Of a DNA stretch of 64,000 bases, positions 13,578 to 27,400 are shown in pieces. The notes below the pieces were generated by a model that saw nothing but the letters and a program-made list of their open reading frames with translations, was not told the origin of the DNA and ran no database searches. Numbering within the stretch: the stretch's first letter is position 1; each line of letters begins with the position of its first letter. Position numbers and translations under genes: made by a program. The DNA comes from Chaetorhynchus papuensis (taxonomy: Eukaryota > Chordata > Aves > Passeriformes > Rhipiduridae), in NCBI GenBank assembly GCA_013396525.1, contig VWYX01000123.1:1154516-1218515 (forward strand), read 5' to 3'.

Positions 13578-14209
13578 CACTGGAAGTATGACAACAAGAA
13601 ATGCAGGAAAGAAAATTCAGGTTGGCTTTTGGACAAATATATGTCCATAGATGCTGTTAGAAATTTGTACAAGCTACATGCAAAAGTTGCAGGTTTTCTT
13701 CAAACATGTGCTTTTACAAATTGATTAGAGAAGTAGTTCATGCAGATGATAGAAGTGGTTTTTGAACTGTGATCTGTTGTCTCCTTAGATTCTGTGAAGT
13801 ACTCCTAAGAGGACCCTGAAAGACAATTAGCCAAAGTAAACCTGTCTTCTGTGAATACAACACTTCTCATAATTATGTCCACAAATTGAAAATATTTGAG
13901 TAATACTGGTGAACATATACCTGAATCTGCCTTAGTGCAGCGAGTACATCAGACAATCTCTTGAGGCCTAGAAGCCTGTAATTCTTTTAATTCCTATGTA
14001 AAAAATTGTATCCCCTCCATGAATCCATTTTTCTAACTTATAAATATGCAAAAAGCAGCATTTTTCTAGTGCACAAGAGATCGTGTCTGTAAACACATTA
14101 TAAATTTTTCAGATACAGTGGCAGCTCTATGAATTGAAGGGGTTTTATGAGAACTAAGGAATTTTACTAAACTCCTCTTTCCATAGAGATCTTTATATGC
14201 AATGATAAG

Positions 14210-14868
14210 ACTTGAGGAAACGACGTGAAGCCGAGTCAGGGGAAGTATAGGTCGGATACGAGGAAAAAGTTTTTCACCTAGGGGGTGCTTGGTCACTGGA
14301 ACAGGCTCCCCAGGGAAGTGGTCACAGCACCAAGCCTGACAGAGCTCAAGAAGCGTTTGNNNNNNNNNNNNNNNNNNNNNNNNNNNNNNNNNNNNNNNNN
14401 NNNNNNNNNNNNNNNNNNNNNNNNNNNNNNNNNNNNNNNNNNNNNNNNNNNNNNNNNNNNNNNNNNNNNNNNNNNNNNNNNNNNNNNNNNNNNNNNNNNN
14501 NNNNNNNNNNNNNNNNNNNNNNNNNNNNNNNNNNNNNNNNNNNNNNNNNNNNNNNNNNNNNNNNNNNNNNNNNNNNNNNNNNNNNNNNNNNNNNNNNNNN
14601 NNNNNNNNNNNNNNNNNNNNNNNNNNNNNNNNNNNNNNNNNNNNNNNNNNNNNNNNNNNNNNNNNNNNNNNNNNNNNNNNNNNNNNNNNNNNNNNNNNNN
14701 NNNNNNNNNNNNNNNNNNNNNNNNNNNNNNNNNNNNNNNNNNNNNNNNNNNNNNNNNNNNNNNNNNNNNNNNNNNNNNNNNNNNNNNNNNNNNNNNNNNN
14801 NNNNCCAGGAGCTGGACTGGATGATCCTGATGGATCCCTTCCAACTCTGCATATTCTGTGATTCTAGG
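14210..14868 (+). mobile_element. CR1 LINE 3' fragment interrupted by an assembly gap
   Basis: Before the gap the sequence reads as CR1 ORF2 C-terminus, with GHWNRLPREVV and SLTELKKRL at 14290-14359. After it the characteristic 3' end continues: GAGCTGGACTGGATGATCC through CCAACTCTGCATATTCTGTGATTCT. The unknown 445 bases therefore probably include the missing CR1 middle, although a real CR1 needs far fewer bases at that point. Confidence 0.85.
14360..14804. other. Assembly gap, 445 unknown bases
   Basis: An unbroken run of N. Any reading frame drawn across it is an artefact. It ends about 190 bases upstream of the CpG island, so part of the upstream NSMAF regulatory region may be missing. 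Confidence 1.
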
Positions 14869-14994
14869 CTTTGAAAACACCTCGTGCCCAGACAGCTTCT
14901 GTCACACGCATTACTGGCACAATGACCTCACTGCAGTGGCACTACATTTAAAATTTTTACTTAAATCCACGTAACTAAGTTGTTTCGCAATGTA

Positions 14995-15470
14995 ATACAG
15001 CGCGAGCTTCCCTCCGTGTGCGCCGCGGAGGCCCCGAAGGGCCGCAGAGACACCGCAGCCCGGGCGAGGGCGCAGAACCGTCGGTGCCGACCGGCTCCAT
15101 TTCCCCGGTCTTTTCCCTGTGCCACCTCCCCGCCTCCCCGGCGGTACAAACGGGGCGGGCCGGGCTCCCCAGCCCGGCTGCGGCCGCGGCCGGCCCGCTC
15201 TCCCCGCCTCCCTGAGGCGCGGCCTGGCCTGGCCCGGCCCGGCCTGCTGTGGCGGCGGCACCGGCACCTCGGCCGGGCGGCTCCATGGCTTTCATCCGCA
15301 GGCGGCGGCTGGAGCGGGAGCTGTACTCCAAGGAGAGGTGAGCGGCACTGCCCCGGCCGCCCCCGCTCGGGCCCGGCCGCTCGGAGGGCCCGGGGAGCTG
15401 CGGGTGGCGGGGCCTCCGGAGAGGCCGCGGCGCAGCGCCGGGAGGAGAGCCCGGGTGCTGTGCTGCCCTC
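14995..15470 (+). promoter_or_regulatory. NSMAF: CpG-island promoter of NSMAF
   Basis: Base composition switches abruptly from AT-rich to strongly GC-rich with very frequent CG dinucleotides, and drops back after about 15470. The island contains a GC box (GGGGCGGGC at 15152-15160), no convincing TATA box, the NSMAF start codon and the first donor. This is the standard layout of a broadly expressed vertebrate gene. The long ORFs on both strands here come from the stop-poor GC-rich composition. Confidence 0.85.
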
Positions 15471-18400
15471 GTTGTTGTTACTTCTGAGATCAGGTGGCTG
15501 ATGGTTCGCCTGAGTTACGGCTGAAAAGGGTGTAGAAAGGACCTAGGAAAATAGGAATGCTGCTTGCCTTGCATAAACTGCATGAAAAATAGCGTCTTGT
15601 AGTTTTTTGTATATTTGTTTTTTCTCAGTTGTGCTTGTGGCATGGAGCTTTGCTTTTGTTGTAGTTTGCTGGGATTTTTTTTTTTTTTTTTTTCTGGAAC
15701 GCTATAGTCAGTGTATTTTCAGCCCTTAAATTACAGACTCTGTGCTGCGTCTTTAAAGTGTTAAATTCAATTAGCCCGTTCCTGCTTGCTGACTGTAATC
15801 TTTGTTTTGTTTCTGAACGTACAGCAAAGGCTTATCACACATGCTTGAGTGTATCCTGAATTTACTCCCTTATTTTTAGGTAGTGTCCCACTTTCTTTTA
15901 CCTGGCTTAGCTGTATCTGTCTTGTCACAAAGTTTCAAAATCTTTTGCAAGTTTAGTATTTCCACGCAGGAGATCTCCGTGAGAGCAGTAGGTCGGCGTG
16001 GGTCACACAGCAGAAGGACACATTGCCTTCTCCGGGGGGATCAGGGATCCCCGGTTGTCTCCTGCTGCAGGAGCCACGCGGTCAGCAGGACAGCAGGCTG
16101 GTCCCGTGCGAGCCCTGCGCACATTCCTGGTGCAGCTCTCTGCTGGTTACACAGCACTGTTTATTGTTGATGAGAAAACCACATGATGAGGAGCTGGACT
16201 CACTCTGTCCATATAAATTCTGATTCATAGCTGTACAGCCCATGAAGCTACCACATCCTCTGAAGTGGTTTTGTTTTTTTTTTTTTGGTTTTTTTTTTTT
16301 TGAAGTACGGATGTGTTCTGGATCACGTTTTGTCTTGTTGCTTTGGGGGGCTGCTGTGGTTTCAGTTGTGTGTAAGGGGCTGCAGGGAGAAAGGACAAAC
16401 TTTCTGTGTAGAAGGAAAAGAGAACTATTTTTAATTGTAAAGTAAAGCATCTTAATTGTACAAAAAGCAAGTAAAATGACCTTGTCTGTGTTAATGGATT
16501 TAATGTAAATAGTCTTCCTTTTTGGGGGGAAAGCTGAGAAAAAAAGGCCAAAGCTCATCAGACTTGTCCCAAAGAACCCAAGTGGGATCTAAATCTCTTC
16601 TAAAAAGCCCTGAGAACAAACTCAGCATATCAGTGTCAGCATTACTGATCTGCAGTTCTTGATGAGAGCTTTTTTTTTTCTTTGCTCATACTTGAAAGCA
16701 TATCAGAATTTTATTATTTGAGTTTGTAATTTGAGCACTTCATGAAAGATTAGTCTCATTCTCATTTGCACTGGCAGATTTTCCTAGATCTGCAAACCCA
16801 TTTCTGTTTCTTCCCCCTGCCTAACAGTTGATATTAGTATAAAATCCAAGTAAATTTATGTTTTGTACCCTATATCAGGTCCCTGCCTCTCTCTCTTTTC
16901 CTTTGCTTTTCTCAATTAGGAAATCTTAAAAACATTTAAGTGATTTAAAATATTTTGAGCTTTGAAATATCAGATCAGAAACACTGTATTTTTGTTGCTT
17001 GTTGTCCTTACAGTTCTGCCTTAAAGCAGCAAAAAACCAGCTTGCTATGACTTAATTGAAGGGACAGGTTGTGAGAATTTTTTACCTGAGTGCTGGGTAG
17101 CTGTTAGAGACACCAGCTTCTGCTTGAAGGCTTTACTTGATCTTTGTATCCTTGGTGTAGATATTTCCTAGTAAGGTGAGCGGGACTTTAAAAAATTTTG
17201 TGGCAAATATATTTGATGTGTGTTTTGGTTTGGGGTTTCTTGCAGTTTTTTGGTTTTTGGTTGGTTGGGCTTTTTTGTTACTTGTACATTGCTTTGTACA
17301 AAACTTTAAGCTATAAAAGTTCCGGTTAAGAGTACTGTGAAACTTGGTAAGTAAGAAGATAATCTTCTTATGCAGTTGCTTTGGAGGGAAGGAAGATCAG
17401 ATTAGTTTTAAGTGATCTGAAAAAAAATATTTCTTCTTGACTAATTAGTCCACTTTAATATCTGATTACATAAACCTTCTTTTCTGACTATATGCCATTT
17501 TCTAATAGAAAACAACAAAGGGCTGAAATGTCCTGTGTGCAGGACAGTTTATTTAATCCTTAAAATACTCATCCTTCGTGAACAGCAATCCTTTTTTGCA
17601 AACAAATTTAGTTATAAAACATCAAGTTAGATGATGTGGTGTTTGGCTCAGGTTGTCGCTTTCTTTATAAATTGATTTCTCACTTCTGTTGGCAGTGTGC
17701 CCAAATGCAGGCAAGTGTAAACACTTGATACAGGGGCTCTCTATAAAGTTCTGTTGCTTTGTCTTGCCTGCTGCTTAGCTTCTTGTGTGAGGGGTTCATC
17801 TCTTCTGCTGGAAACATCACTCGCATGAAGCAACCTACTGGCAGCATGTAGGTGCTCCAGGTGGATCTTCGATGTGATAGCTGCTTGGGCATTGGGATTA
17901 TTTATTTGTTCATTTATTTTAAATCAGTAGCCTTATCTTACTCTCTTGAGACAAAATATGCGTAATGAAGGCTTTTATCCAAACATCAGCAAATGAGTCC
18001 TACAGCTGGCCTATAGGTAATTTGCTCTTGTTGGGAGGAGGTTTAATTTTAGAATTGGTTTTGCATAGCTGTGGGCTGTTGCTAGACTGGGCTGCCCTGC
18101 TTTTTCATCCCTAACAATTTCCTTCTGTTATCAGGACTGTACTTCCAGTATCAAGTCAAGTGATTGTGCAAGGTGTGTTGGATCAGCCACTTGAAACTCT
18201 TGTGTCCAAGTAGATTTCCAGTATGTGGTTTTCTGTTGCAAGGACGAAAATAGTAAGATTTCAATCACAGATTATGAATTTAAAGCAGGATCAGTGGGTA
18301 CCTTTCCTGGGTGGTATAAACAGGATTTTGCCATGGCACAGGTCTCAGCATGGACTTTCCTGTGTCCAGTTTGAATAAGTCCAGTGCTTCAGTTGGCAGG

Positions 18401-21400
18401 TGAAATTGGTATATAAAATAAACTGTGGGCTTGTTGTTTTGTTTTCTTTGTCTTTCCTCCCAGATGTTGTTAGATCTCTGGGTCTTTTTCGAAGTAAAGT
18501 ATAGGGGTATGTCCACATCAAGCAAAGTAACATTAAATTCTCAAGTAGACTAGGTCTGATGCAACACACTTTTGTTTGGAGGATATTTTGTAGCATCTTG
18601 GCAGGACTTATAAACCCCAGGTTGTAGTTAGTAAAGAGTGATTGGCTTCTTGGCTGCATACTCTGAACAATGCTAGGAATGTTTGGGTGCCTTTGGGTTC
18701 CCAAACCTTGTGTATTGGGAATGACATCATATGAGCTGAAGTTTTGCAAGTGTTTTCCTGATACTTAGCGCTGAGTTTTCCTATGCGTCTTGGGTGTGTT
18801 CTTGACTCATATTCTTCAGACCTTTTCTGAGTGGCAATTATATGGGAGCTCTTTGAAAAAGGCAGTGAGTTCTGTTTTTCTTGGCAAGATAGTTACCTTT
18901 TTCTTTTTTCTACCTGGAGCTGCTTCTCTGATTCCCTTCACAAGAAAATACCTTCCAAGTGACTGGCATATGAATTTTTCAGTTATTCTTAATATAAGCT
19001 TTCTGGGACTATACGATGACAGGAATTTGAAATAGGTCTTCAAGCAAAATTATGTTGGCATGCTTTAATTTACCTCTCCCCTTAAGTGTAGGTGCTTACC
19101 TTTAAAGCTCAAACAGCTCCTCATAGACTGTTAAAAGATTAACTCTTTACTCCACCAGGTTCTGTGTACTTCTAACACTGTGTGGGAATTGAAGATGTTC
19201 CAACACAAAAGCTCTTAAAGCCTTCATTGAAGTTAATCTGGGGGGATGTAGAGATGTGTGTGCGTACACTATACTGATCATCCGTTGCTGTAGCTCCTAC
19301 CTGCCAAACTTATACCCTCAGACAGACAGGCACAACTATGGCTGAAAATCTTCTTTCTATTTTAGATCTGGGAAACTGCATGTGTTATTTAAGTTGGTGG
19401 TGTTGGTTTTTCCAGCTATGTGAGTTGTTAGAAGAGAAGATATTCCCTTATCTAGCATGTCTGTTCTTCCCCCTCCAAGCCACTGCTGCTGTTGATTTTT
19501 GAATGCAGAACTTGCATTAAACCTGAGATGTAACAGTGTAAGTGCCTTTCCCACTCTGCAGCTCAAGGCTTTGCCATAGTGGCAGTGGTGGCTACCAATT
19601 TATTTTACCCTGGAAAGTGAGAGTGCCTTTTTCCCAGCATCTCTGACAGCAGAGCTGCTGCACAGGTTTGCTGCATTCCAAAGGGTAGTCTCATTCCTGA
19701 CCACCTTGTTCTTGTGCCTGACCCCTTCTCATGGTACCGTTTCTGGTATTCCATGTACCCTTCCATGTGCAAAACTATCCTGGGAAAACTCCGCAGCTCT
19801 GAACAGAAGCTTTTATTATGGCCTATCTGCTAATGTCATAACTTTTTAAGTCAAAATTGGCTGGTCTCCACAACTGGAAGTAGTTTTTGAGGCATTACAA
19901 GCATGTGGAACTAGCAAAGTTACTGAAGCTGCTTTTTTTTTTCCCCCTCAAGTTCCATTTTTCAAATATTACATGTAATAAGAAAATACAGTCATCTTGG
20001 AAGTTCTCTGAAGGTTTGTTTGTTATTGGTGAGACACCGGAGACAGAGACTGGACTGTTAAGAAGATACAGGATAAGGCATTGAACATCTTGCAGACCCT
20101 CAACCCTTATAACTACTTGCATGGAGTTTGAACTTTTTTGAAAATCTTGTCTAATTTGTCTCTTTGTCATTTTCAGAATAACATATTGGGGTTTTTTGGA
20201 TAGCCTAGTATGTCAAGTTCATGGTACAAGAAAAAATGGTCAATGATCCCTGAAGACATGTCTGTGGCTTACTAACTTCATCAGTGTGTTTGCAAAGCAT
20301 TAAATAGCATTGTGACCACAACTTTTGTGAACTTAAACCTGTCCTTATTCGGAAGCAAGCATGAAAATATCCTGTAATAAGCCTTAATGTGTGAATTTTA
20401 TTTCTTGATTTCAAAGAATTTTGTGTCAACAGATATTTGAGTTGCTTTCCAAGCTATAGCATTACCTTTCTCTAACTAGAATTTTAATAAACACTGATTA
20501 ATGATTTATACTTATACTGGGAAGTTTCAAGTAACAATTGGGTTATTAATTTTGAAAATGGATCAAAATGAACTACATGCTGATAATAAGAAAAAAAAGT
20601 CTCAAACTTGATCCTTTTCTGTTTGCTTGAAAAAGAACTTTGTGATATTTGTTTATTACTGTATAATAGGAATACAAAGTTTTAGAGCACGAGGCAAATG
20701 TGTTTAATAGAAACTGAAGGGATCTCCTGCAAATGTGTAAGAACCAGAACAGGGCTTTGTTTGTTTGTTGGTTTGTTGTTAGATTTTTTTTTTTTTAGAT
20801 GCTGGTTCTGGATGATAATTTAAAAGTAAAAAAAAACAACCCAAACTAAAAAACAACCGTATTTCATTTTAGATACCAAAGCATTTTTGTACATGACCCA
20901 GTTGAAACTTACGATTTGCCTGACTGACTGCTTAGATTGAGAGGTTTTTACATCTTGGGGTCAGACTCGAAGGCAAGGAAGGGTAGACTGGGGATGGACT
21001 TGCTTATTGTTACTTGTCTTGACTTTGGTTTTGTGGTCCAGGCTGTTATTCCAGGTCAGAGTGATAAAGTCATAGGCTTACAGTGTTTGCTGTTAATTAC
21101 ACGGCACTGGGAACAGTACAGCTGCTCGGTGGCTGAAGACCAAAATACAATTTTCAGCTGTTACAGGTTTAACTGGTTTTTTACACAGGGTACCTCATGC
21201 ATTCTCTTCCTACTGTTAGTTTATTTATATATTTATTTATTTGTAAGTCTTCCTGTCATATGCAGAATTAAATTACTATTTTAGATCTATATTAAGTGTG
21301 CATACAAATTCTAGTTGTAGGACCACATAGCAGTTGATAGTATATAAATTTGGTATGCCAGTTGCCTAGATATCACAAGTGTCTTTGGAATACCTCCTAT

Positions 21401-24400
21401 AGCTCTTTGGGAGGCAGTCAGCCCAAAGCCCAACTGCTTAGCTGTGCATTGAAGATCCCATTGCTGTAATTTCATAGCTATAATGATTGATGTCCTGGTT
21501 TTTTAGGCCTTCACAACAGTTTGCCTACTTATGCAACATGCCAGAGACTGATCTGTGTACCCTTGCTATCTGTAGATACTTGTTAAACCTCCTGGCAAGA
21601 CTGAAGTATCATCATGTGCAGTCATGGTTCTCAAGCAGGATCCTGTTGATACAATAACTATCAGTGTCTCTGTTTATGTAAAAGATGTTTCTTCTGTGTA
21701 GATAAAAAGCTCTGACTGTACTCTAGTAACATGTGATGAAACTTGACTTTTTTCTTTGACAACTCTATGGATCGTCAACACATGCAAATAAAATTTAAAT
21801 ACTTAAGCAGTAAAGGCTGAGATGAGTTGAGAAACTCCAGAAGGTTATGCCAGAGATCATGCATCATAATCTCCAGAGTTCATTATTAACAGTAACTTGA
21901 ACTGGTCTAGATTTGTTAACCAGTATTTGAGATGCAAGTCTGAAAATTTTGCTTTCACTTATGGTATCGTATCACTTTTAAAAGGGGCAGTTTTTGTGGC
22001 ATAGTCTTGGGACGGGCAGTAAGTTTGTCCCAGTTGCAGTGGATGCTTGAGAGACTTGTGATTGCATTTGTGGAGATTTGGTATCTGGCTCTGCCTGCCT
22101 GAAGTCACTCACTGCAGCCTGAAAATATCGGAAAATGCAGTTAGAGTAAATGGACTTGCATGCAGAGTAGCAACAAGCATAGAAATGCCAGGAAGAGACT
22201 TTAGAACTACATGGAAGGCTCTGTGGAGGGCGGGAGGGGAAGATAAAACGTGGGAAATGCACTTAGCCTATATGATATACAATGTTTGAGGGAAAAATGC
22301 TTCAACAGTTGCCAGCACAGCAATACAACCCATTTTCAAGACAGGAAGGCTGAGGTCAGTGAGCAGGCGATCATTGCACAGGAGGTCGCTGGTCTCCAGC
22401 AAGAAGCTCTACAGCAACGCTGTCTCTGTAAACCTGAGGAGTGAGTAGTCATGTGGAAGAGACACAGAGAATACCAAAAGGGTAAACTGGATACTGCTAG
22501 CAAACATTGTATTTAAAAAGGAATAAACCTACAGTTTCCCCACAGTACCTATTCAGCCTATATGAAGAGTTTATCTTGAGGTTTTGTGCATATCTTTTCT
22601 TCTTCTTTTTTTTTTCTCATTAAATCATCTGGTTCAGAAGAATACCTCAAATTCTTGCCCACAGCTTCCTGTTTTGGGAAGGTGAATTGATTTGTAAAGT
22701 GACGAGTATAGAGATACAATAGTTTCATGGAGATAGTTATAGTGAAAAATTTCAACGAGAACTTTCTTGGTTTATGTATTTTGGCTTATGTTAAGCATAT
22801 TACAGTTACTGTGAATAATAGCCACTGTTTTGGTATAAAAACACAGCTTGTCTTGAATACATGAGGGATGCCTGCATTTACCAAAAACTTTAAAAATCTG
22901 GTAATTACCAGTGCAGTCAACAGGTGAATTTGGTAAGAATATAAAAATTTGAGGAGTTTGTTAAAAGAGTAGGTGGAGACAAAGGAAAGAGACCAAGAAT
23001 GAAGAACTTCAGAAATTAATTCTATTGAACAGGCATCATAGCTTTCTTGGAAAAAAATTAATTGTGGGACCATAAATGCTGTTTCTCTGAAGCTCATGTT
23101 CCCTATGTCAATAGTGGCTGCTTTCTGATGAAAGAGAACAGATTTTTTTCAAGCAAATCTGGGTGCTACCTTTGTTCTTGACTTAAATATTTTGGCTTGT
23201 GGATAATAAATTGACTGTATGTGCTTATACATACTATAAAAAAGAGCATTCTACTGGTGAATTGCTCTTTATACATCCTAACATAGCTTTATTGAAAAGC
23301 TTTAAAAATATGATAGAACTTTCAAGATCTGAGTTTGCAAAATCAGAAGTTTTAAGTTTGTCACGGATGATTTCAACTGGATATGTTGAAAACTGGGATT
23401 TAGTGGTAACTGTGTGGAAGCTACTATGTCTCATATCCTGAGTATTATGCCATATGGTACAGAATAACCCTTGGGTCACTTGGGGTCATCTGTGCTGTCT
23501 GTGTCTCCTCCCAGCTCCTTGTGCACCTCCAGCCTCCTTGCTGGTGGGGTGGGGTGAGAAGCAGAAAAGGCCTTGACTGTGTTTAAGCACACTCAGTGAT
23601 AACAAAAACATCTCTGAATTATCAACATTGTTTTCAGCACAGATCCAAAACAAAGCCACATAGTAGATAGTGAAGAAAATCAAACCAAAACCAGCACAAT
23701 GGGATCATAAAAAACTGTTTTCAAGAGAGGAGAGGTAAAGATAAGGCCATTTTGAAAAAGCAGCAGAGCAGTAGGACAAAATATCTTGGACACAAGAGCA
23801 GTTTTGAGTATATAGACCCCCTGTTACTTGTAGTTACAGTAACCCTTTATTTTTATGTTCTGTTTAATATAACAACCACAACACAAATCTTTAAGTGCAA
23901 AAGATGTATTTTCAATAACACTATTTTTTCCATTGTGAAATATGCTTTTTTAATGAACAGGCTTTTCGATTCACTCAGTTCATTTTGTGAACTCTTGACA
24001 TATTTACTGCTGTTAGAATACTGCTCTGGGGACACTTGGTGTTTATTAGTGTTTTCACAGGCATTTCTAGTGAAGCACATCATGAGCAAAGTACAAAAAG
24101 CTCAAAAGTGTGGGTGTAAATAAATACTAAGTACTTGTGCAGATCAGATCAGCGCTGCACACAAACAAGTTGTACTTCCAGCTGAAGTTGTTTTTGTGTC
24201 TCCTGCTGTGCCAGCAGCATCCACTGGCATTCTCTACAGCTGAAACACTCAGTGACCAAGTGTTCACCCAGTTGCAAAGCTGTTGAGTTTTGATCACTTG
24301 CAGCAGTTTTAGTTAAGTGAGTAGAGAAAGCATTTTCATGTTCCCCCTAATCTGGCCTGTTTGCATTTACTTGGTACCAGCACTGGCATTACTATGATCC

Positions 24401-27400
24401 TGAAATTAAATACTTCAGAAGACTTCAGTTTCCTGTTTCTGTTTTGTTGTTGTTGAGGTTTGTTGTTAATCACATTAATCCATGAACAGGCTTCCTGTGG
24501 GGTTGAACAAACAGAGGTATGGAGGAACTACAAAATGTGGTTGGTGGGGAAGGTAATGCTTTGAGTGACTCAGCTGAGTTGTAAAATCTGTTCCAGTGTT
24601 TTCACTTAACATTTTAGACCTATGTAATTTGGCTTGACTTCAAAACAATCTAATTCCATCCATTCTAAGTGATTAGTTCCTGCCCTTCCTTTTTTGTCTT
24701 GCACATTCTGACTGACATAGGGCTAAAGTAGAAAGCCTGACTATATTAGAATAGTTCCCACCTAAGACATCAGAATCAAATATCTAACCTTATATATGTT
24801 GGAAGAGCATCAATTGATCTTCTTCATGTGTAGACAAATTTTCCATATAGGTTGTTATTTTAAAAAGCTAAATTAATTGATTATTGGGGTGTGGGGCACA
24901 GCAAAGAGATCAGTGAAGATTTTCCAAAGACCTGATATGTTTTATTAAGAGTACTAACTGTTAAGGTATTTTCTCTTAGAATAAAAGATTTTTTTTTTTA
25001 TTTGTAGGTTTTCACTGCTTCTTCTTAACCTGGAAGAATATTACTTTGAACAGCACACAGCTAATCATATTATAAATAAAGATTGCAGAGACGAAAGGTA
25101 CAAAACTCTTACATACCTTAATTTCCTGGAGTCATTCTAGGCTCGGGCATCTCGAACACATGCACAACTTTTTTTTTTTTTAATTGTTCCTTTTAGAAAA
25201 TTCAGAGGCTCCCTAAAAATCTGTTCAAAGTCAATTATTTTTGAACCAGATGACAATATCCAGCCCATTATCAAGGTAAGCGGTGTGAACTTAAATTTCT
25301 TGGTGACTTAAGATCCTCTTTAAAAAGCTTTTAAGAAAGACTGTGTATTTTTATAACTTGCTGCAGATACCGTTGAGAGACTGCATCAGTATAAAAGCCC
25401 CAGAAGATAATGAAGCAAATAACCCTTTCACACGGTAGGTAAACTTGGGACACTCTATGTATTTAACTTCCTTTAAAGCTGACATGCCCATCATTTCAAA
25501 TATCTTGTTTACATTTTAGGAATACATCTGGAAGGATTTCTGTTGTATGTAGCCAGGTAAGACCTGCCTTTTAACAGATTCTTGATCTATAAATGGGTGA
25601 GGTTGCATAAATGAGCACACTTATATTCCCTAATGGTATTTTTCCTCAAAGCTGTAGTCCAAGAGGGGGAAGTTAACTGAAAGCAAAACTAATTAGTGTC
25701 AAAAACTTAGCATTAATGTGAAACTGTTGATGCTGGAAATTGCAAGCTGTTAATGACTTCATTAAGTCATTAATTCAATAAACTAAACTTTTTGCCCTGT
25801 GCATTTTATAATGGAGCTTAGGGAAACCTTAGAATTGAATGAAAAAGGAGAATAGACTGTAATAAAACTTGTTATTAATCTTTAGTTTGGTCTTGTTATA
25901 CTGCTTTCATCTACTGTCTTCAGCATGTTGTGGTAATGGCAAAGCCATTTCGGTCCCTGTGGTCCAGCTTTGTGAAAACTCTGGACTGTGCTGTATCTCC
26001 ACCAAATAGTTTTCAGAGGCTGTCCTGAAATATTGTCTTCCAGTTAAGAGTTGTGATTGTGGATATATTAATTCTTAAAGTTTACCAAGGAGATACACTT
26101 TAAATTTTGATAAATTGCAGTTGACAGGTTTTCCAAAGCTGTAAAAGGTTTTTTTTTAAAAAATGTTCATGTTTTACTTTCTGGATAGAACAGAGTTGAG
26201 GCAGGAAATACAATATTAAATATTCTTGTGTATTTCTAAAATCTGTCTTTACCAATGCCCAAAATTGATAGCCTTACTCAGTTACATGCTGCAGCAGTCT
26301 AAAACAAACTCAAGCATTTAATATTGTCTATGCCAGAGAAGTTTGTGGTCTGTGTTGAAGTAATCAGTATATTTGATTTCATTTTGAAACTGTCTCTGTG
26401 AAAAATGCTGTGTAATCTACTTCTTGAGTTGGCAGGTTTTCTTGTGTACTGAGTGATTTTTAAAAAAGTATTTCTAACTCTTCCAGGCAATGCTTCCATC
26501 GTGCATCATTACTATATGTTCTAAAGTACAAGTGATTATAAGAAACGCCTTGTAGGAAAGAGGAATTAAGTTTTAAGGCGGCAAATGTGGTTAGCACCGT
26601 GTCTAGCTTGCCAGTCATCTTCCTGTCTCTGAGGAAGTGTTCTGAAATAGTTGGGTGACATCATAAATGCTGGTATTTTGTATAAAAGGCATATGGACTT
26701 GCGAGTGTCAAGTAGTCACTAGCTGTAATTATGACAAATCATGATCTAATTAAAAATATGTTTTTTATGTAGAATTTTGGCCTTGTAGGAAATTGCACAT
26801 AGCAAACACTTGAAACATCTTAAACATCTTTGCCTTTTAGATTCGGAAAAAAATTGTTAGTACATAGCTGGATAAGCAGCTTTTCTTTATGTAACAGACA
26901 ACTTAGATAATGGCTTTAAAATATAGTAAATAGGAATAATATTTTGAGATTATTTCAGTATATTTTCTTGAGATAAAACTGGGGGAAATCTCCAAAATAG
27001 GAAATTAATACAGTATGCTCAAGATTTTGCTCAGCTTACAAGTAAAAAACCACAAACTGTTAGGTCTACTTCTTATGTAATGTGGAGTACTCAGTATAGT
27101 TATCCTGCAGAAGAGCGATGAATGTAAAGCAGATTTCTCATTCTAATTCTCCCTTGGCTTGATTCAGGTCTGTACATGCTGATATCAGATGAAAGACACT
27201 AATTACCTCTGGTTTTTAATGTAGCCCTTAGAGAGGCATGCTGAGCTTAGAGGCTTGTAAGCCTACCACTTGCTTTCTTCTAGCTGGATGTCTCTTGGAG
27301 CACTCGTGGTGAAGGTTGGTGTTGTCAGCTGGTGGGAATGGGGAAGGCTCTGTGTAGCAGCCAGAAGGATTCTGGATAGAGAGGATGGTACACATCCATT

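Larger units (their letters stand above)
15285..25556 (+). other. NSMAF: NSMAF exons 1-5: N-terminal region, residues 1-109
   Basis: This block carries the conserved FSLLLLNLEEYYFEQH segment (exon 2) and the GSLKICSKSIIFEPD segment (exon 3). The second has the look of a GRAM/PH-type strand pair. Exon 1 is only 53 coding bases and is followed by a 9.7 kb intron, the longest in the gene. Exons 2-5 are packed into 550 bases. Exon 5 (37 nt) and the end of exon 4 are the least conserved part against human FAN. Confidence 0.9.

Noticed and set aside
14285..14880. Reading frames of 168-195 codons on both strands
   Set aside because: They are made almost wholly of unknown bases in the assembly gap.
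14911..15501. Several overlapping frames of 62-173 codons on both strands
   Set aside because: They come from stop-poor, GC-rich CpG-island composition. Only the 53 coding bases from 15285 match a known protein.
16082..16558. A 158-codon antisense frame in NSMAF intron 1
   Set aside because: Its long K-rich run comes from a poly-T tract on the other strand, and no domain is visible.
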